Shown here in pieces: positions 46,353 to 54,052 of a stretch of 64,000 nucleotides of DNA. Position 1 is the first letter of the stretch; each line of letters starts with the position of its first letter. The DNA is from Gemmatimonadota bacterium (GTDB lineage Bacteria > Gemmatimonadota > Gemmatimonadetes > Longimicrobiales > Gaopeijiaceae): NCBI GenBank assembly GCA_028874995.1, contig JAPPGM010000001.1, forward strand, positions 25,487-89,486, given 5' to 3'. Under the pieces are notes generated by a model. It saw nothing but the letters and a program-made list of their open reading frames with translations. It made no database searches and was not told the origin of the DNA. The position numbers were made by a program, and so were the translations under genes.

Positions 46353-47147
46353 CTAGTACCGCGTCCCGGAACCCTCCAGGACGAACCGTTGTCCGTCGCG
46401 GGCGCACACGACCACCCCGTCATAGCCCGCCTCGCGGACAAGGCGGGGGGCCGACGCGCAGTCGAGCGGAGGGTAGAGGTGGGTGAGAACGAGAGTGTGC
46501 GGCCGGGCGTTCCGTGCCATGGCCGCGACCGACGACGGGGATAGGTGGGAGGGGGACGGTGGCGGGTCCGGCTGGCCGCATTCGCTGACCAGCAGGTCCA
46601 CGCCGCGAAAGAACGGGCCCAGCGCGGGGTCGGGTCCGGTATCGCCGGTGTAGCCGAGTGAGCGGTCACCCGCCGCGACGCGCACGGCAACCGAGCTGCC
46701 GGTGTGCGGGACAGGCAGAAAACGCAGGGAGGGCGCGCCGTCGCCGGCACGCTCCCAACTGCCGGCACGGTCCACCTCGCGATAGTCGACCCGGAACCCG
46801 GGGTCGACGATGAAGTCGCCGAAGGCGGTGCGTAGCGCCGCCACCCGGTTGCGGAGACCGGGCGGACCCAACACATGGAGCGGTAGGCTGCGTGGCGACG
46901 GCGCCGCCCACTTGAGCGCGAAGAGGAGGTGGGGAAGATCGGCGAGGTGGTCGGTGTGGTAGTGGGTGAACACCACATGTGTGACCCGCCACCAGGGCTT
47001 GCCGTGACGGGCCATCCCGTGAACGGCTCCGGGCCCCAGGTCGAGGAGCAGGTTGTGCTCGCCCGCCTCCAGAAGATGGCAGGCCGAGGACCGCTCACCG
47101 GACGGGACCAGCGTCCCCGAGCCGATGACCGTCAGTACCGGGGTCAC
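46353..47147 (-). CDS. metallo-beta-lactamase-fold hydrolase, RNase Z-like
   Basis: The 264-residue protein has the metal motif FTHYHTDHLADLP (H-x-H-x-D-H), a later PHTGSSVAVRV His, GYTGDTGPD Asp and LTHLYPP His, as in the ribonuclease Z / arylsulfatase-type MBL group. Without the long flexible arm of tRNase Z it is probably not the tRNA 3'-processing enzyme itself. GTG 47147 overlaps the smc stop by 4 bp (GTGA), so it is translated with smc. Confidence 0.85.
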   Translation of the reverse strand: MTPVLTVIGSGTLVPSGERSSACHLLEAGEHNLLLDLGPGAVHGMARHGKPWWRVTHVVFTHYHTDHLADLPHLLFALKWAAPSPRSLPLHVLGPPGLRNRVAALRTAFGDFIVDPGFRVDYREVDRAGSWERAGDGAPSLRFLPVPHTGSSVAVRVAAGDRSLGYTGDTGPDPALGPFFRGVDLLVSECGQPDPPPSPSHLSPSSVAAMARNARPHTLVLTHLYPPLDCASAPRLVREAGYDGVVVCARDGQRFVLEGSGTRY

Positions 47148-50100
47148 GCGGCCGTTCCCGCCGCCCCCGTATGCCCCTCCAGCCGCACGCCCACGATCGA
47201 CGACACCCCCGGCTCCTCCATCGTCACGCCATAGATCCAGTCGGCGGCCTCGATGGTGCGGGGATTGTGCGTGATGACCACGAACTGGGTATCGGCCTTG
47301 AAGCCCTGCAGGAGACGGACGAAGCGTCCGATGTTGGACTCGTCCAGCGGAGCGTCGACCTCGTCGAGGACGCAGAAGGGGCTCGGCTTGACCAGGTAGA
47401 TCCCGAAGAGGAGCGACAGTGCGGTGAGCGCCCGCTCGCCGCCGGAGAGCAGGTCGATGCGCTGCGTGCGCTTACCCCTCGGCGCGGCATGGATCTCCAC
47501 CCGTGACTCCAGCGGGCTTTCCGGGTCCGAGAGCCACAGGTTGGCCTCTCCGCCGCTGAAGAGGTGCTCGAAGGTCCGCTGGAAGTTCTCCCGGATCGCC
47601 TCGAAGCTCGTCATGAAGAGTTCCGTGGCGGTCGCGTTGATGCGCCGGATCGCCGCCCGCAGATCGTTGCGGGCGGTGACCAGGTCCTCCTGCTGGCGCA
47701 CCAGGAATTCGAGGCGCTCGCTCTCCTCGGCGTGTTCCTCGACGGCCAGCATGTTCACCGCCCCGATCCGCCCCAGCTTCGTGACGATGTCCGCCAGCTC
47801 CGCCCGGAGCTCCTCGGGGTCCCCCTCCGCGGGCTTGGCTTCGTCCACCAGGATCTCCAGCGACCGGCCCCACTCCGTCTCGAGCCGCTCGGCGATCCGC
47901 GCGGCCCGGTTGCGGATGTCCTGCCGCTCCATCTCCAGCTGGTGTTCGCGGCCGATCGCGGCGCGTTCCCGGTCGCGGACCTCCCGTGCCCGCCTCTCCG
48001 CCGCGGCCACCGCCTCCGAAGCCGCGCGCAGGGCGCGGTCGTGCTCGGCCAGGACATCCCGCACCCTGTCCCGCTGCCCGAACAGCGTCTGCAGGGACTC
48101 CCGGCCATGGCTGCGGGTGTCGCGGGCTGCGGCCATCTCGCGACCCAGCGTGTCCGACTCGCGGCCCAGCTCCGCAATGCGGGCGGCCGCCCGCGCGACA
48201 GCGGTCTCCGTGTCGGAAATGCGGCCGGCCAGGCGGGCATGCTCGCTCTCCAGCCGGGCCGCCCGTACCGCCATCTCGGACTCGGCCGTGCGGGCCTGCT
48301 CCCACTCGGCTTGCGCGGCCGCGTGGACGCTTCGCAGACGGTCCAGCCGGCCCGAAAGCACCGCCTCTTCCCCGCGTAGCCGGTCCAGCTCCCCCGCGGC
48401 CGTCCGCCCCCGCTCCACCGCCCGGTCCCGCGCGGCCTTGGTACCTTCGAGCTGCCGCGAGATCTCTTCCTGGTGACGGGTCAGCCGCGTGCGGCGGTCG
48501 GTCTGGGCTACTGCACCGGCCTCCGCGGCGCGGGCTTCGTCCCGCGTGGCCAGGAATCGTTCCGAGGTCGTATCGGCCTCCTTCTCGCAATCGTCGTGTT
48601 CGCGGTCCAGGAGCAGGCGGGTCTCGCGCGCCTCCACCAGTTCGCGCCGGGCGGACGTAAGCGCGGTCTCCAGCGCCTCCAGCCTGCTCCTCCGTTCGAG
48701 GCGCCCTTCCGCACCCCGTTCCGGCACGAGGTGGAGCGCTCCCAGGGCGTCGGTCCACGCGCCGTGCGGAGCGGCAGCGTTCTCCGCTTCACCGGCATCC
48801 GTGTCGTCCGGCGGCACGTTCGATCCTTCGCTACCGAGTCTCACCGCCCCGAGGAAGGCTTCGGCCCATGGCCTCCCCTGGCCGAATGCGGTCACACCGT
48901 CCGGGAGCGGTCCGCGCGGCTCGGGGGCCGCGTCCATCGGCAGGAGCACGAGTCCCGCCTCGCGGCCGGGCTCCGAACGGTACCAGCGCGACACCCGGCT
49001 CGCGTCATCCATGCCGCCGACCACGAGTGCCAGACCGAAGCGTCCCAGAACCCCGTCCACCAGGCGGGGCGCGACACCGGATACCCGAATGTAGTCGGTG
49101 AGCATCCCCCGCACGCACTCCGGGAGCGCCTCGCGGGCGGCTGTGGCGACCGACGCCATTCCCTCGCGGGAGCCGTCCACGCGCCCGAGCGCCGCGAATT
49201 CCGCCTCCAGGGCTGCAACGCGGCCGTGTGTCTCTCTTTCGGCTTCGTCCGCCGCGCTCAGCCTCTCACGCACCAGAGCCACGCGCCGGCGCGCCCTCCT
49301 GACCGCCCGTTCCGCCTCTCCGGCTCGTCTGGAGGCCTGGTCGCGGCGGTCCGAAAAGAGGTCGCCCTGCGACCGCAGTTCCCTGAGCGCCCCGGCTCCC
49401 TCCCGCGACTCCGCCGAGAGACGATCGAACCGGTGCCCCAGCTCCCGGACCTGCAGACCGGCGCTGTCGCGGTCTCCCTCGGCGCGGGCAATCTCTCTCG
49501 CGGTCCCGCTCGCCCGTTCCTCCAGTCCCCGGACTTCTTCGTGCGCGCCCTCCATTCGCTGCCGGGCCGCGGCCGCCGCGGCCACACGGGATGTCAACTC
49601 TGCTTTACATTCTGTCAACCCTGAATGACATTCCTGTCGTTCCTGGTTGAGGGTTACCACTTCATCTTCGGATCTGGCCCGGATCGCTACCAGTGAAGTC
49701 TCTTCCTCCGAAATCTGGGCGAGCCGGCGATCTCCTCCCGCGATTCGCTCCTCGGCCACCGCCACCTCCTTCTCCACCCTGGCGAGCTCCGTGACCACCT
49801 CGTCGAGGTGCCCCGCCGCGGCCACCCTCGCCCGCTCGGCCTCGAGGTGCTCCACGCGCGCCCGTTCCAGCGCGGCCTCGGCCGCACCCAGCCCCGCCGC
49901 CATCCCCGCCGCCTCCTCGCGTCCCGTCGCGAGGTCGCTCTCGATCCGGACCAGCCGCGCGTCCAGCTCGGTCATGTCCAGCCGGGCCACCGCAACCTCC
50001 ACATCGAGCCGCCGCCTGCGCAGATCGCGGTATCGTTGGGCTTTTCCCTTCTGGCGGGCCAGCGAGCGGACCTTGCTCCGCACCTCGGCGATCACGTCCT

Positions 50101-50674
50101 CCAGACGCTGCAGGTCCGCCTCGGAGGTTTCCAGGCGTCTCAGCGCGGCCCGGCGCCTATCCTTGTACTTGCCGATCCCGGCCGCTTCCTCGAAGAGCGA
50201 ACGGCGCTCGTCGGTGCGTTCCGAGAGGATGGCATCGATCATGCGAATCTCGATGATCGAGTAGGCGTTCGCCCCCAGTCCCGTGTCCCGGCAGAGGTCC
50301 ACGATGTCGCGCAGCCGGCACGATGAACGGTTCAGGCGGTAGTCGCTGCCCCCGTCCCGGAAGACCGTCCTCCCGATCTCCACCTCCTCGAAGGGGACCG
50401 GGAGCGCGCCGTCGTCGTTGGAGACCACCATCGACACGGCGCCGCGGTTGAGCGCCCCGCGCGACACCGTGCCCTGGAAGATGACCTCCTCCATTCTGGC
50501 GCCGCGTATGGCGGTGGGACGCTGCTCGCCCAGCACCCAGCGGATGGCGTCGCCGATGTTGGACTTGCCGCACCCGTTGGGTCCCACGATCGCCGTGATG
50601 CCGTCGTGGAAGCGTATGCGGGTCTGGTCCGGGAACGACTTGAACCCGTGCAGGTGCAGAGACTTGAGCTTCAT
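47144..50674 (-). CDS. smc: chromosome segregation protein SMC
   Basis: The 1176-residue ATPase has Walker A GPNGCGKSN (residues 31-39), two long coiled coils flanking a hinge (roughly residues 510-620), and the C-terminal head with LLSGGERALTALSLL and Walker B FCVLDEVDAPLDESN. SMC with ScpAB compacts and segregates chromosomes. Its ATG overlaps rsfS by 4 bp. Within the first coiled coil (49604-49618) the DNA dips to an AT-rich palindrome-like sequence that also occurs elsewhere in the window; the reading frame is intact there. Confidence 0.98.
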   Translation of the reverse strand: MKLKSLHLHGFKSFPDQTRIRFHDGITAIVGPNGCGKSNIGDAIRWVLGEQRPTAIRGARMEEVIFQGTVSRGALNRGAVSMVVSNDDGALPVPFEEVEIGRTVFRDGGSDYRLNRSSCRLRDIVDLCRDTGLGANAYSIIEIRMIDAILSERTDERRSLFEEAAGIGKYKDRRRAALRRLETSEADLQRLEDVIAEVRSKVRSLARQKGKAQRYRDLRRRRLDVEVAVARLDMTELDARLVRIESDLATGREEAAGMAAGLGAAEAALERARVEHLEAERARVAAAGHLDEVVTELARVEKEVAVAEERIAGGDRRLAQISEEETSLVAIRARSEDEVVTLNQERQECHSGLTECKAELTSRVAAAAAARQRMEGAHEEVRGLEERASGTAREIARAEGDRDSAGLQVRELGHRFDRLSAESREGAGALRELRSQGDLFSDRRDQASRRAGEAERAVRRARRRVALVRERLSAADEAERETHGRVAALEAEFAALGRVDGSREGMASVATAAREALPECVRGMLTDYIRVSGVAPRLVDGVLGRFGLALVVGGMDDASRVSRWYRSEPGREAGLVLLPMDAAPEPRGPLPDGVTAFGQGRPWAEAFLGAVRLGSEGSNVPPDDTDAGEAENAAAPHGAWTDALGALHLVPERGAEGRLERRSRLEALETALTSARRELVEARETRLLLDREHDDCEKEADTTSERFLATRDEARAAEAGAVAQTDRRTRLTRHQEEISRQLEGTKAARDRAVERGRTAAGELDRLRGEEAVLSGRLDRLRSVHAAAQAEWEQARTAESEMAVRAARLESEHARLAGRISDTETAVARAAARIAELGRESDTLGREMAAARDTRSHGRESLQTLFGQRDRVRDVLAEHDRALRAASEAVAAAERRAREVRDRERAAIGREHQLEMERQDIRNRAARIAERLETEWGRSLEILVDEAKPAEGDPEELRAELADIVTKLGRIGAVNMLAVEEHAEESERLEFLVRQQEDLVTARNDLRAAIRRINATATELFMTSFEAIRENFQRTFEHLFSGGEANLWLSDPESPLESRVEIHAAPRGKRTQRIDLLSGGERALTALSLLFGIYLVKPSPFCVLDEVDAPLDESNIGRFVRLLQGFKADTQFVVITHNPRTIEAADWIYGVTMEEPGVSSIVGVRLEGHTGAAGTAA
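49590..49640. repeat. AT-rich palindrome-like patch inside smc
   Basis: TTTACATTCTGTCAA (49604-49618) is flanked by TGTCAA (49592-49597) and TGACAT. It matches the palindrome at 20143-20159 except for a few bases, including the adjacent ACC. It encodes part of a coiled coil (QECHSGLTECKAEL), so either chance or an old insertion adapted to coding. Confidence 0.3.
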
Positions 50675-51045
50675 TGCCTCGCGTCATCCCCGATCACGAT
50701 CGACTCCGCGTCTCCCCAAAGGGCCTCGAGCCGGTAGAATTCACGGACAGCCGGATGGAAGACGTGCACGACGTAGTCGATGTAGTCGAGCAGCACCCAG
50801 CGGCCGTCCTTCAGGCCCTCGACATGGTCGGGCCGGTTGCCGTCACGCCTTGCGGAATCGAGGATGTGGTCAGCGATCGCCCGCACCTGGATGTCGGACC
50901 GACCCGTGACGATCACGAAGAAGTCGGTGGCGCTGGAGATGTGGCGGAGGTCGAGAACGGTGATGTCCTCGGCCTTGCGCTCCTGGGCGTAGCGCACGGC
51001 CCGCCGGATCCGGGGCGACATCTCGAAGGCGTCCGGCTCACTCAT
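50671..51045 (-). CDS. rsfS: ribosomal silencing factor RsfS
   Basis: The 124-residue protein has the family elements AERKAEDITVLDLR-like ERKAEDITVLDLRHIS, TDFFVIVTGRSDIQVRAIAD, DGRWVLLDYIDYVVHVFHP and FYRLEALWGDA. RsfS binds uL14 and blocks subunit joining when nutrients are limiting. It follows rplI by 81 bp and overlaps the smc start by 4 bp. Confidence 0.96.
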   Translation of the reverse strand: MSEPDAFEMSPRIRRAVRYAQERKAEDITVLDLRHISSATDFFVIVTGRSDIQVRAIADHILDSARRDGNRPDHVEGLKDGRWVLLDYIDYVVHVFHPAVREFYRLEALWGDAESIVIGDDARQ

Positions 51046-51126
51046 GCAGGCACGCCGGCGCTCGGCATGGCGGTCCGCGGACAGTATCGACCCGGCGCGC
51101 GCGCGGATTCGTCCACGGGCCGCCGT

Positions 51127-51582
51127 TCAATCCTCTTCGGCCTCCACGACCACGAGCAGCTCCGCATCGACGCCGGACTGGAACCGGATCGGAACCCGGT
51201 GCTCCCCAACCGACTTGATCGGTTCGGACAGTTGCACGGCCCGCCGGTCCAGCTCGAAGTCGAGCCCGGACTCCTCCACCTTCTCGCAGATGTCACGCAC
51301 GCTCACCGAGCCGAATAGCTGTCCTTCGTCGCCCGCCCGCGCGGACACGGTGATCGTGAGGTCCTCGAGGCGCGAGGCCTGGCGGTTGGCCTCCAGATAG
51401 TCACGGCGCACCCGCTCATCGCGGAGCCTGGCCTCTTCCTCGATCTTGCGGAGGTTGGCCGCCGAGGCCATGTAGGCGAGCCCTTGAGGGAGCAGATAGT
51501 TGCGCGCGTAACCGGGCTTGACGTTCACCAGGTCGCCGGCCTGTCCCAGGTTCGCCACCGTTTCCCGCAGAATCAGTTTCAT
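51127..51582 (-). CDS. rplI: ribosomal protein bL9
   Basis: The 151-residue protein has the bL9 N-terminal domain (MKLILRETVANLGQAGDLVNVKPGY... with NYLLPQGLA), the long linking helix and the C-terminal domain (LFGSVSVRDICE). The ATG 51582 lies only 7 bp from the end of a MITE-like element, so no Shine-Dalgarno precedes it. Joining the flanks of the element would place GAGGGG, in the last codons of rpsR, 7 bases before this ATG. Confidence 0.97.
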   Translation of the reverse strand: MKLILRETVANLGQAGDLVNVKPGYARNYLLPQGLAYMASAANLRKIEEEARLRDERVRRDYLEANRQASRLEDLTITVSARAGDEGQLFGSVSVRDICEKVEESGLDFELDRRAVQLSEPIKSVGEHRVPIRFQSGVDAELLVVVEAEED

Positions 51583-51589
51583 GGGTCTA

Positions 51590-51836
51590 GCAGTCCGTGG
51601 ACAAGGCCCCGCGAGCACCGAGAGCGGCGAGGCACCGGGCTGGCAAGGCGCGACGAAGGGGGAATAGCAGCGCTATTCGCCGGAGGAGCAACGCAGAGCG
51701 AAGCCGGGAAGTTATCAAGTGTATACTATACATGACATAATGTAATGTTTTCTTTACGTCGTGAAAAAGTGGGGCGAAGCGTCCAGGCCGGATGCATCGC
51801 CGGTCGAATGCCGTGGGGATTTTGTCCATGGGCTGC
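51590..51836 (+). mobile_element. 247-bp MITE-like element, copy 2 (rpsFR|rplI)
   Basis: The element has the same 247-bp length, terminal inverted repeats (left GCAGTCCGTGGACAAGG; right complement GCAGCCCATGGACAAAA), hairpin GAATAGC-agc-GCTATTC (51662-51678) and AT-rich core ACATAATGTAATGT as copy 1. Here the flanks show a 3-bp direct repeat CTA (51587-51589 and 51837-51839); the right one is the TAG stop of the S6-S18 gene. A - strand frame of 80 codons starts at an ATG in one terminal repeat (51829) and ends at the TAG formed by the other flank. No transposase is encoded. Confidence 0.82.
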
Positions 51837-52529
51837 CTACCCCTCGTGGTCGCGGATGTAGGGGAGAAGCGCAAGGAACCGGGCCCGCTTGACCGCGGTG
51901 CCGAGCTGCCGCTGGAAACGCGCCGTCACCTTCGTGGTGCGCTTCGGCAGGATCTTCCCCTGCTCCGTGACGAAGCGGGCCAGAGTGGTCACGTCCTTGT
52001 AGTTGAGGAGGACGATGGGCGGCCCCTCGTGGCGTCGGCGACGGCCGCGCGCGCCGGAGAACTCGGGCGGGCCGGAGGACTGCGCGGAGGCTTCCGGGTC
52101 GTCCGCTTCGCCCTCGCCGGGCTCTCCCCCTTCCCGGCCATCGCCATCGGCTTCGGCGGCGGGCTCGTCGTCGGCAGGCTTCTCTGCGCCCGAGTCGTCG
52201 GGGGCGTGCAGGATGGGACGTTCGGCCAGCACCGACGCGCCCGAGGTGGGCTGCCCCTCGTTGAGGACGATGAGGTACCGCATCGTCTCCTCGTCGAGCT
52301 TGAGCAGGCGTTCGAATTCGGGCAGCGCGTGCGGATCGGCGGTGACCTGGACGATCACGTAGTACCCGGTCTTCGATTTCCGGATGGGGTAGGCGAGCTG
52401 CCGGACGCCCCAGTGGTCGATGGCCGTGATCTCGCCGCCGAGCGTCGCGTGGAAGGAATCGAGCTTGTCGTCAACGGCCTCACGCTCCAGGGCGGAGTCG
52501 AGGACATAGACGATTTCGTAGGGTCTCAT
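51837..52529 (-). CDS. rpsF-rpsR: ribosomal proteins bS6 and bS18 as one fused polypeptide
   Basis: One open frame of 230 residues holds a complete bS6 domain (residues 1-100; [11 protein letters not shown] start, [34 protein letters not shown]) and the bS18 core (about 169-230; [43 protein letters not shown]). They are joined by an acidic linker (about 105-150) ending in a basic patch RGRRRR. bS6 and bS18 are direct neighbours on the 30S platform, so a tethered pair is structurally feasible. No stop separates them; the only in-frame start that could give a separate bS18 is GTG at codon 100. The short Cys-containing N-terminus of usual bS18 is missing. ATG 52529 has GGGAG 9 bases upstream. 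The ssb gene often found between them is absent. Confidence 0.9.
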   Translation of the reverse strand: MRPYEIVYVLDSALEREAVDDKLDSFHATLGGEITAIDHWGVRQLAYPIRKSKTGYYVIVQVTADPHALPEFERLLKLDEETMRYLIVLNEGQPTSGASVLAERPILHAPDDSGAEKPADDEPAAEADGDGREGGEPGEGEADDPEASAQSSGPPEFSGARGRRRRHEGPPIVLLNYKDVTTLARFVTEQGKILPKRTTKVTARFQRQLGTAVKRARFLALLPYIRDHEG

Positions 52530-52772
52530 CGCGTGGGACTCCCATGGACCGTGGTGCATGACGGGCTCCGCATGCCCGGGCGGAGCGGGTTGGTTTCCGC
52601 AATATAGCGGAAGACGCCACGCCCCAGGTAGAGGGGGCCACACGGTGATCCGGATGGGCGCAGCCGCAATGCCCGGATGCCGTCCACCGGCTGCCGGACC
52701 CGGCACTTGCGCTGGCGCGGGATGACGGGCTTGCTTACGCTTTTTCTTCACCGCCAACGAAGAGGGGGATCC

Positions 52773-53855
52773 ATGGACTTCACATTCGTCGGTTCACCGA
52801 ACAGCGAAACCTTCCGCTGGTTCGCCGATGGGCTGCGCGAAGTGATGGAATCGGAAGGGCATCGGTATATCGGCGAACCGCAGAACGCCAGGCTCGTCTT
52901 CAACTTCTTTCCCAAGGGACGACCGCGCCCCTTCCGGCGCCACGCGCAGGCCGTCTTCGTGTGCGCCGTGACCGAGTTTCCGCATCCCTTCACCGATCAC
53001 ATCGCCCAGGGATACCCCATGCTCCCGCGGGCCCTTGCCAATCTGGCCGTGGGACTGGTCCCCGAGGGTGAGGGCGATCCGGAAGCCCACTTCATCACCA
53101 TGGAGCAGGGGCATTACGTGATCGCGAACCACGTCGGCCGCGAAAACTATTTCCGGCAGGTCTACGCCCGCATCGAACCCATGGCGTCTTCAACGCTGGT
53201 GATCGACAACTTCTTCCAGGACGATCTTCCCGAGGAACTCTGGAACGGGGACGCGATCACCGAGTCCATCTGCCGGGCGGGCCGCCAGCTCGACGAACTG
53301 GACCTGCTGCCGGCACCCTTCCCCATGGACGAACTCCTGTCCCCCCGGGATTTCCGGCACATCAAGCGACTCTTCGGCATCGGCGGGCTCTCGTACGGCA
53401 ACATCTCGGCGCGCTACGACGCCGACTGGTTCTGGATGAGCGCCAGCGGGGTCGACAAGTCCAGGCTGAGCACGATCGGGCAGGACATCCTGATGGTCAA
53501 GGACTACGACGCCGCGCGGAACGGGATGATCGTGAGCCACCCGCCGGGTGTGGAGCCGCGCCGCGTTTCGGTCGATGCGATCGAGCACTGGATGATCTAC
53601 CGGGAACACCCGGAGGTCGGCGCGATCCTCCATGTGCACGGCTGGATGGAGGACATCCGCTCCACCGAGTTCAACTACCCCTGCGGCACCTACGAACTGG
53701 GACAGGCGGTGGCCGACATCGTACGCGAGGACGACGATCCGAGCCGGTGCGTGGTGGGGCTCAAGAATCACGGCCTCACGATCACCGGCACAAGCCTGGA
53801 CGAGATCTTCGATCGGGTGGACGGGAAGATCCTGCGCACGGTGCCGATGGGCTGA
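52773..53855 (+). CDS. class II aldolase/adducin-domain protein with N-terminal extension
   Basis: The C-terminal ~170 residues form a class II aldolase/adducin domain: [25 protein letters not shown], the zinc ligands in [10 protein letters not shown] and the later His in [11 protein letters not shown]. Members cleave or isomerise phosphorylated sugars with Zn2+. The first ~190 residues (with [21 protein letters not shown] near the start and [12 protein letters not shown] near its end) match no family I recognise. ATG 52773 has a good Shine-Dalgarno (GAGGGGG). It is divergent from the S6-S18 gene and seems to be transcribed alone. Confidence 0.8.
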   Translation: MDFTFVGSPNSETFRWFADGLREVMESEGHRYIGEPQNARLVFNFFPKGRPRPFRRHAQAVFVCAVTEFPHPFTDHIAQGYPMLPRALANLAVGLVPEGEGDPEAHFITMEQGHYVIANHVGRENYFRQVYARIEPMASSTLVIDNFFQDDLPEELWNGDAITESICRAGRQLDELDLLPAPFPMDELLSPRDFRHIKRLFGIGGLSYGNISARYDADWFWMSASGVDKSRLSTIGQDILMVKDYDAARNGMIVSHPPGVEPRRVSVDAIEHWMIYREHPEVGAILHVHGWMEDIRSTEFNYPCGTYELGQAVADIVREDDDPSRCVVGLKNHGLTITGTSLDEIFDRVDGKILRTVPMG

Positions 53856-53871
53856 GCGGCCGCTGGCGGAC

Positions 53872-53910
53872 CGGTCCGGGCAGGGGTCCACCGGATCGCG
53901 GGCCGGACCG
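53872..53910. other. inverted repeat after the aldolase gene
   Basis: CGGTCCGG (53872-53879) and CCGGACCG (53903-53910) are perfect complements separated by 23 nt, 16 bp after the aldolase stop. It may act as a terminator stem, but the loop is long and no T-run follows. Confidence 0.3.
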
Positions 53911-54052
53911 TCTGCGAGCCCACGGGGGTATCGGAGGGTCGTGGTAGTCTTCGGCAACTGGGCCGTTCATCTGACAAAGACGCCACCGAGACCCGGGGCC
54001 GTGCCTGTCCCGGGTCGACATCCCGCCAACCCGATGTGGACAGGAGTCGCAG

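Noticed and set aside
49590..49640. A third MITE copy inside smc
   Set aside because: Only the AT-rich centre is similar; no terminal inverted repeats are present and the smc frame and length are normal.
52530..52757. Upstream extension of the S6-S18 frame (76 extra codons, beginning MAVKKKRKQ)
   Set aside because: Homology to bS6 begins exactly at ATG 52529, which has a Shine-Dalgarno; the extension is Pro/Gly-rich and overlaps the divergent promoter region.
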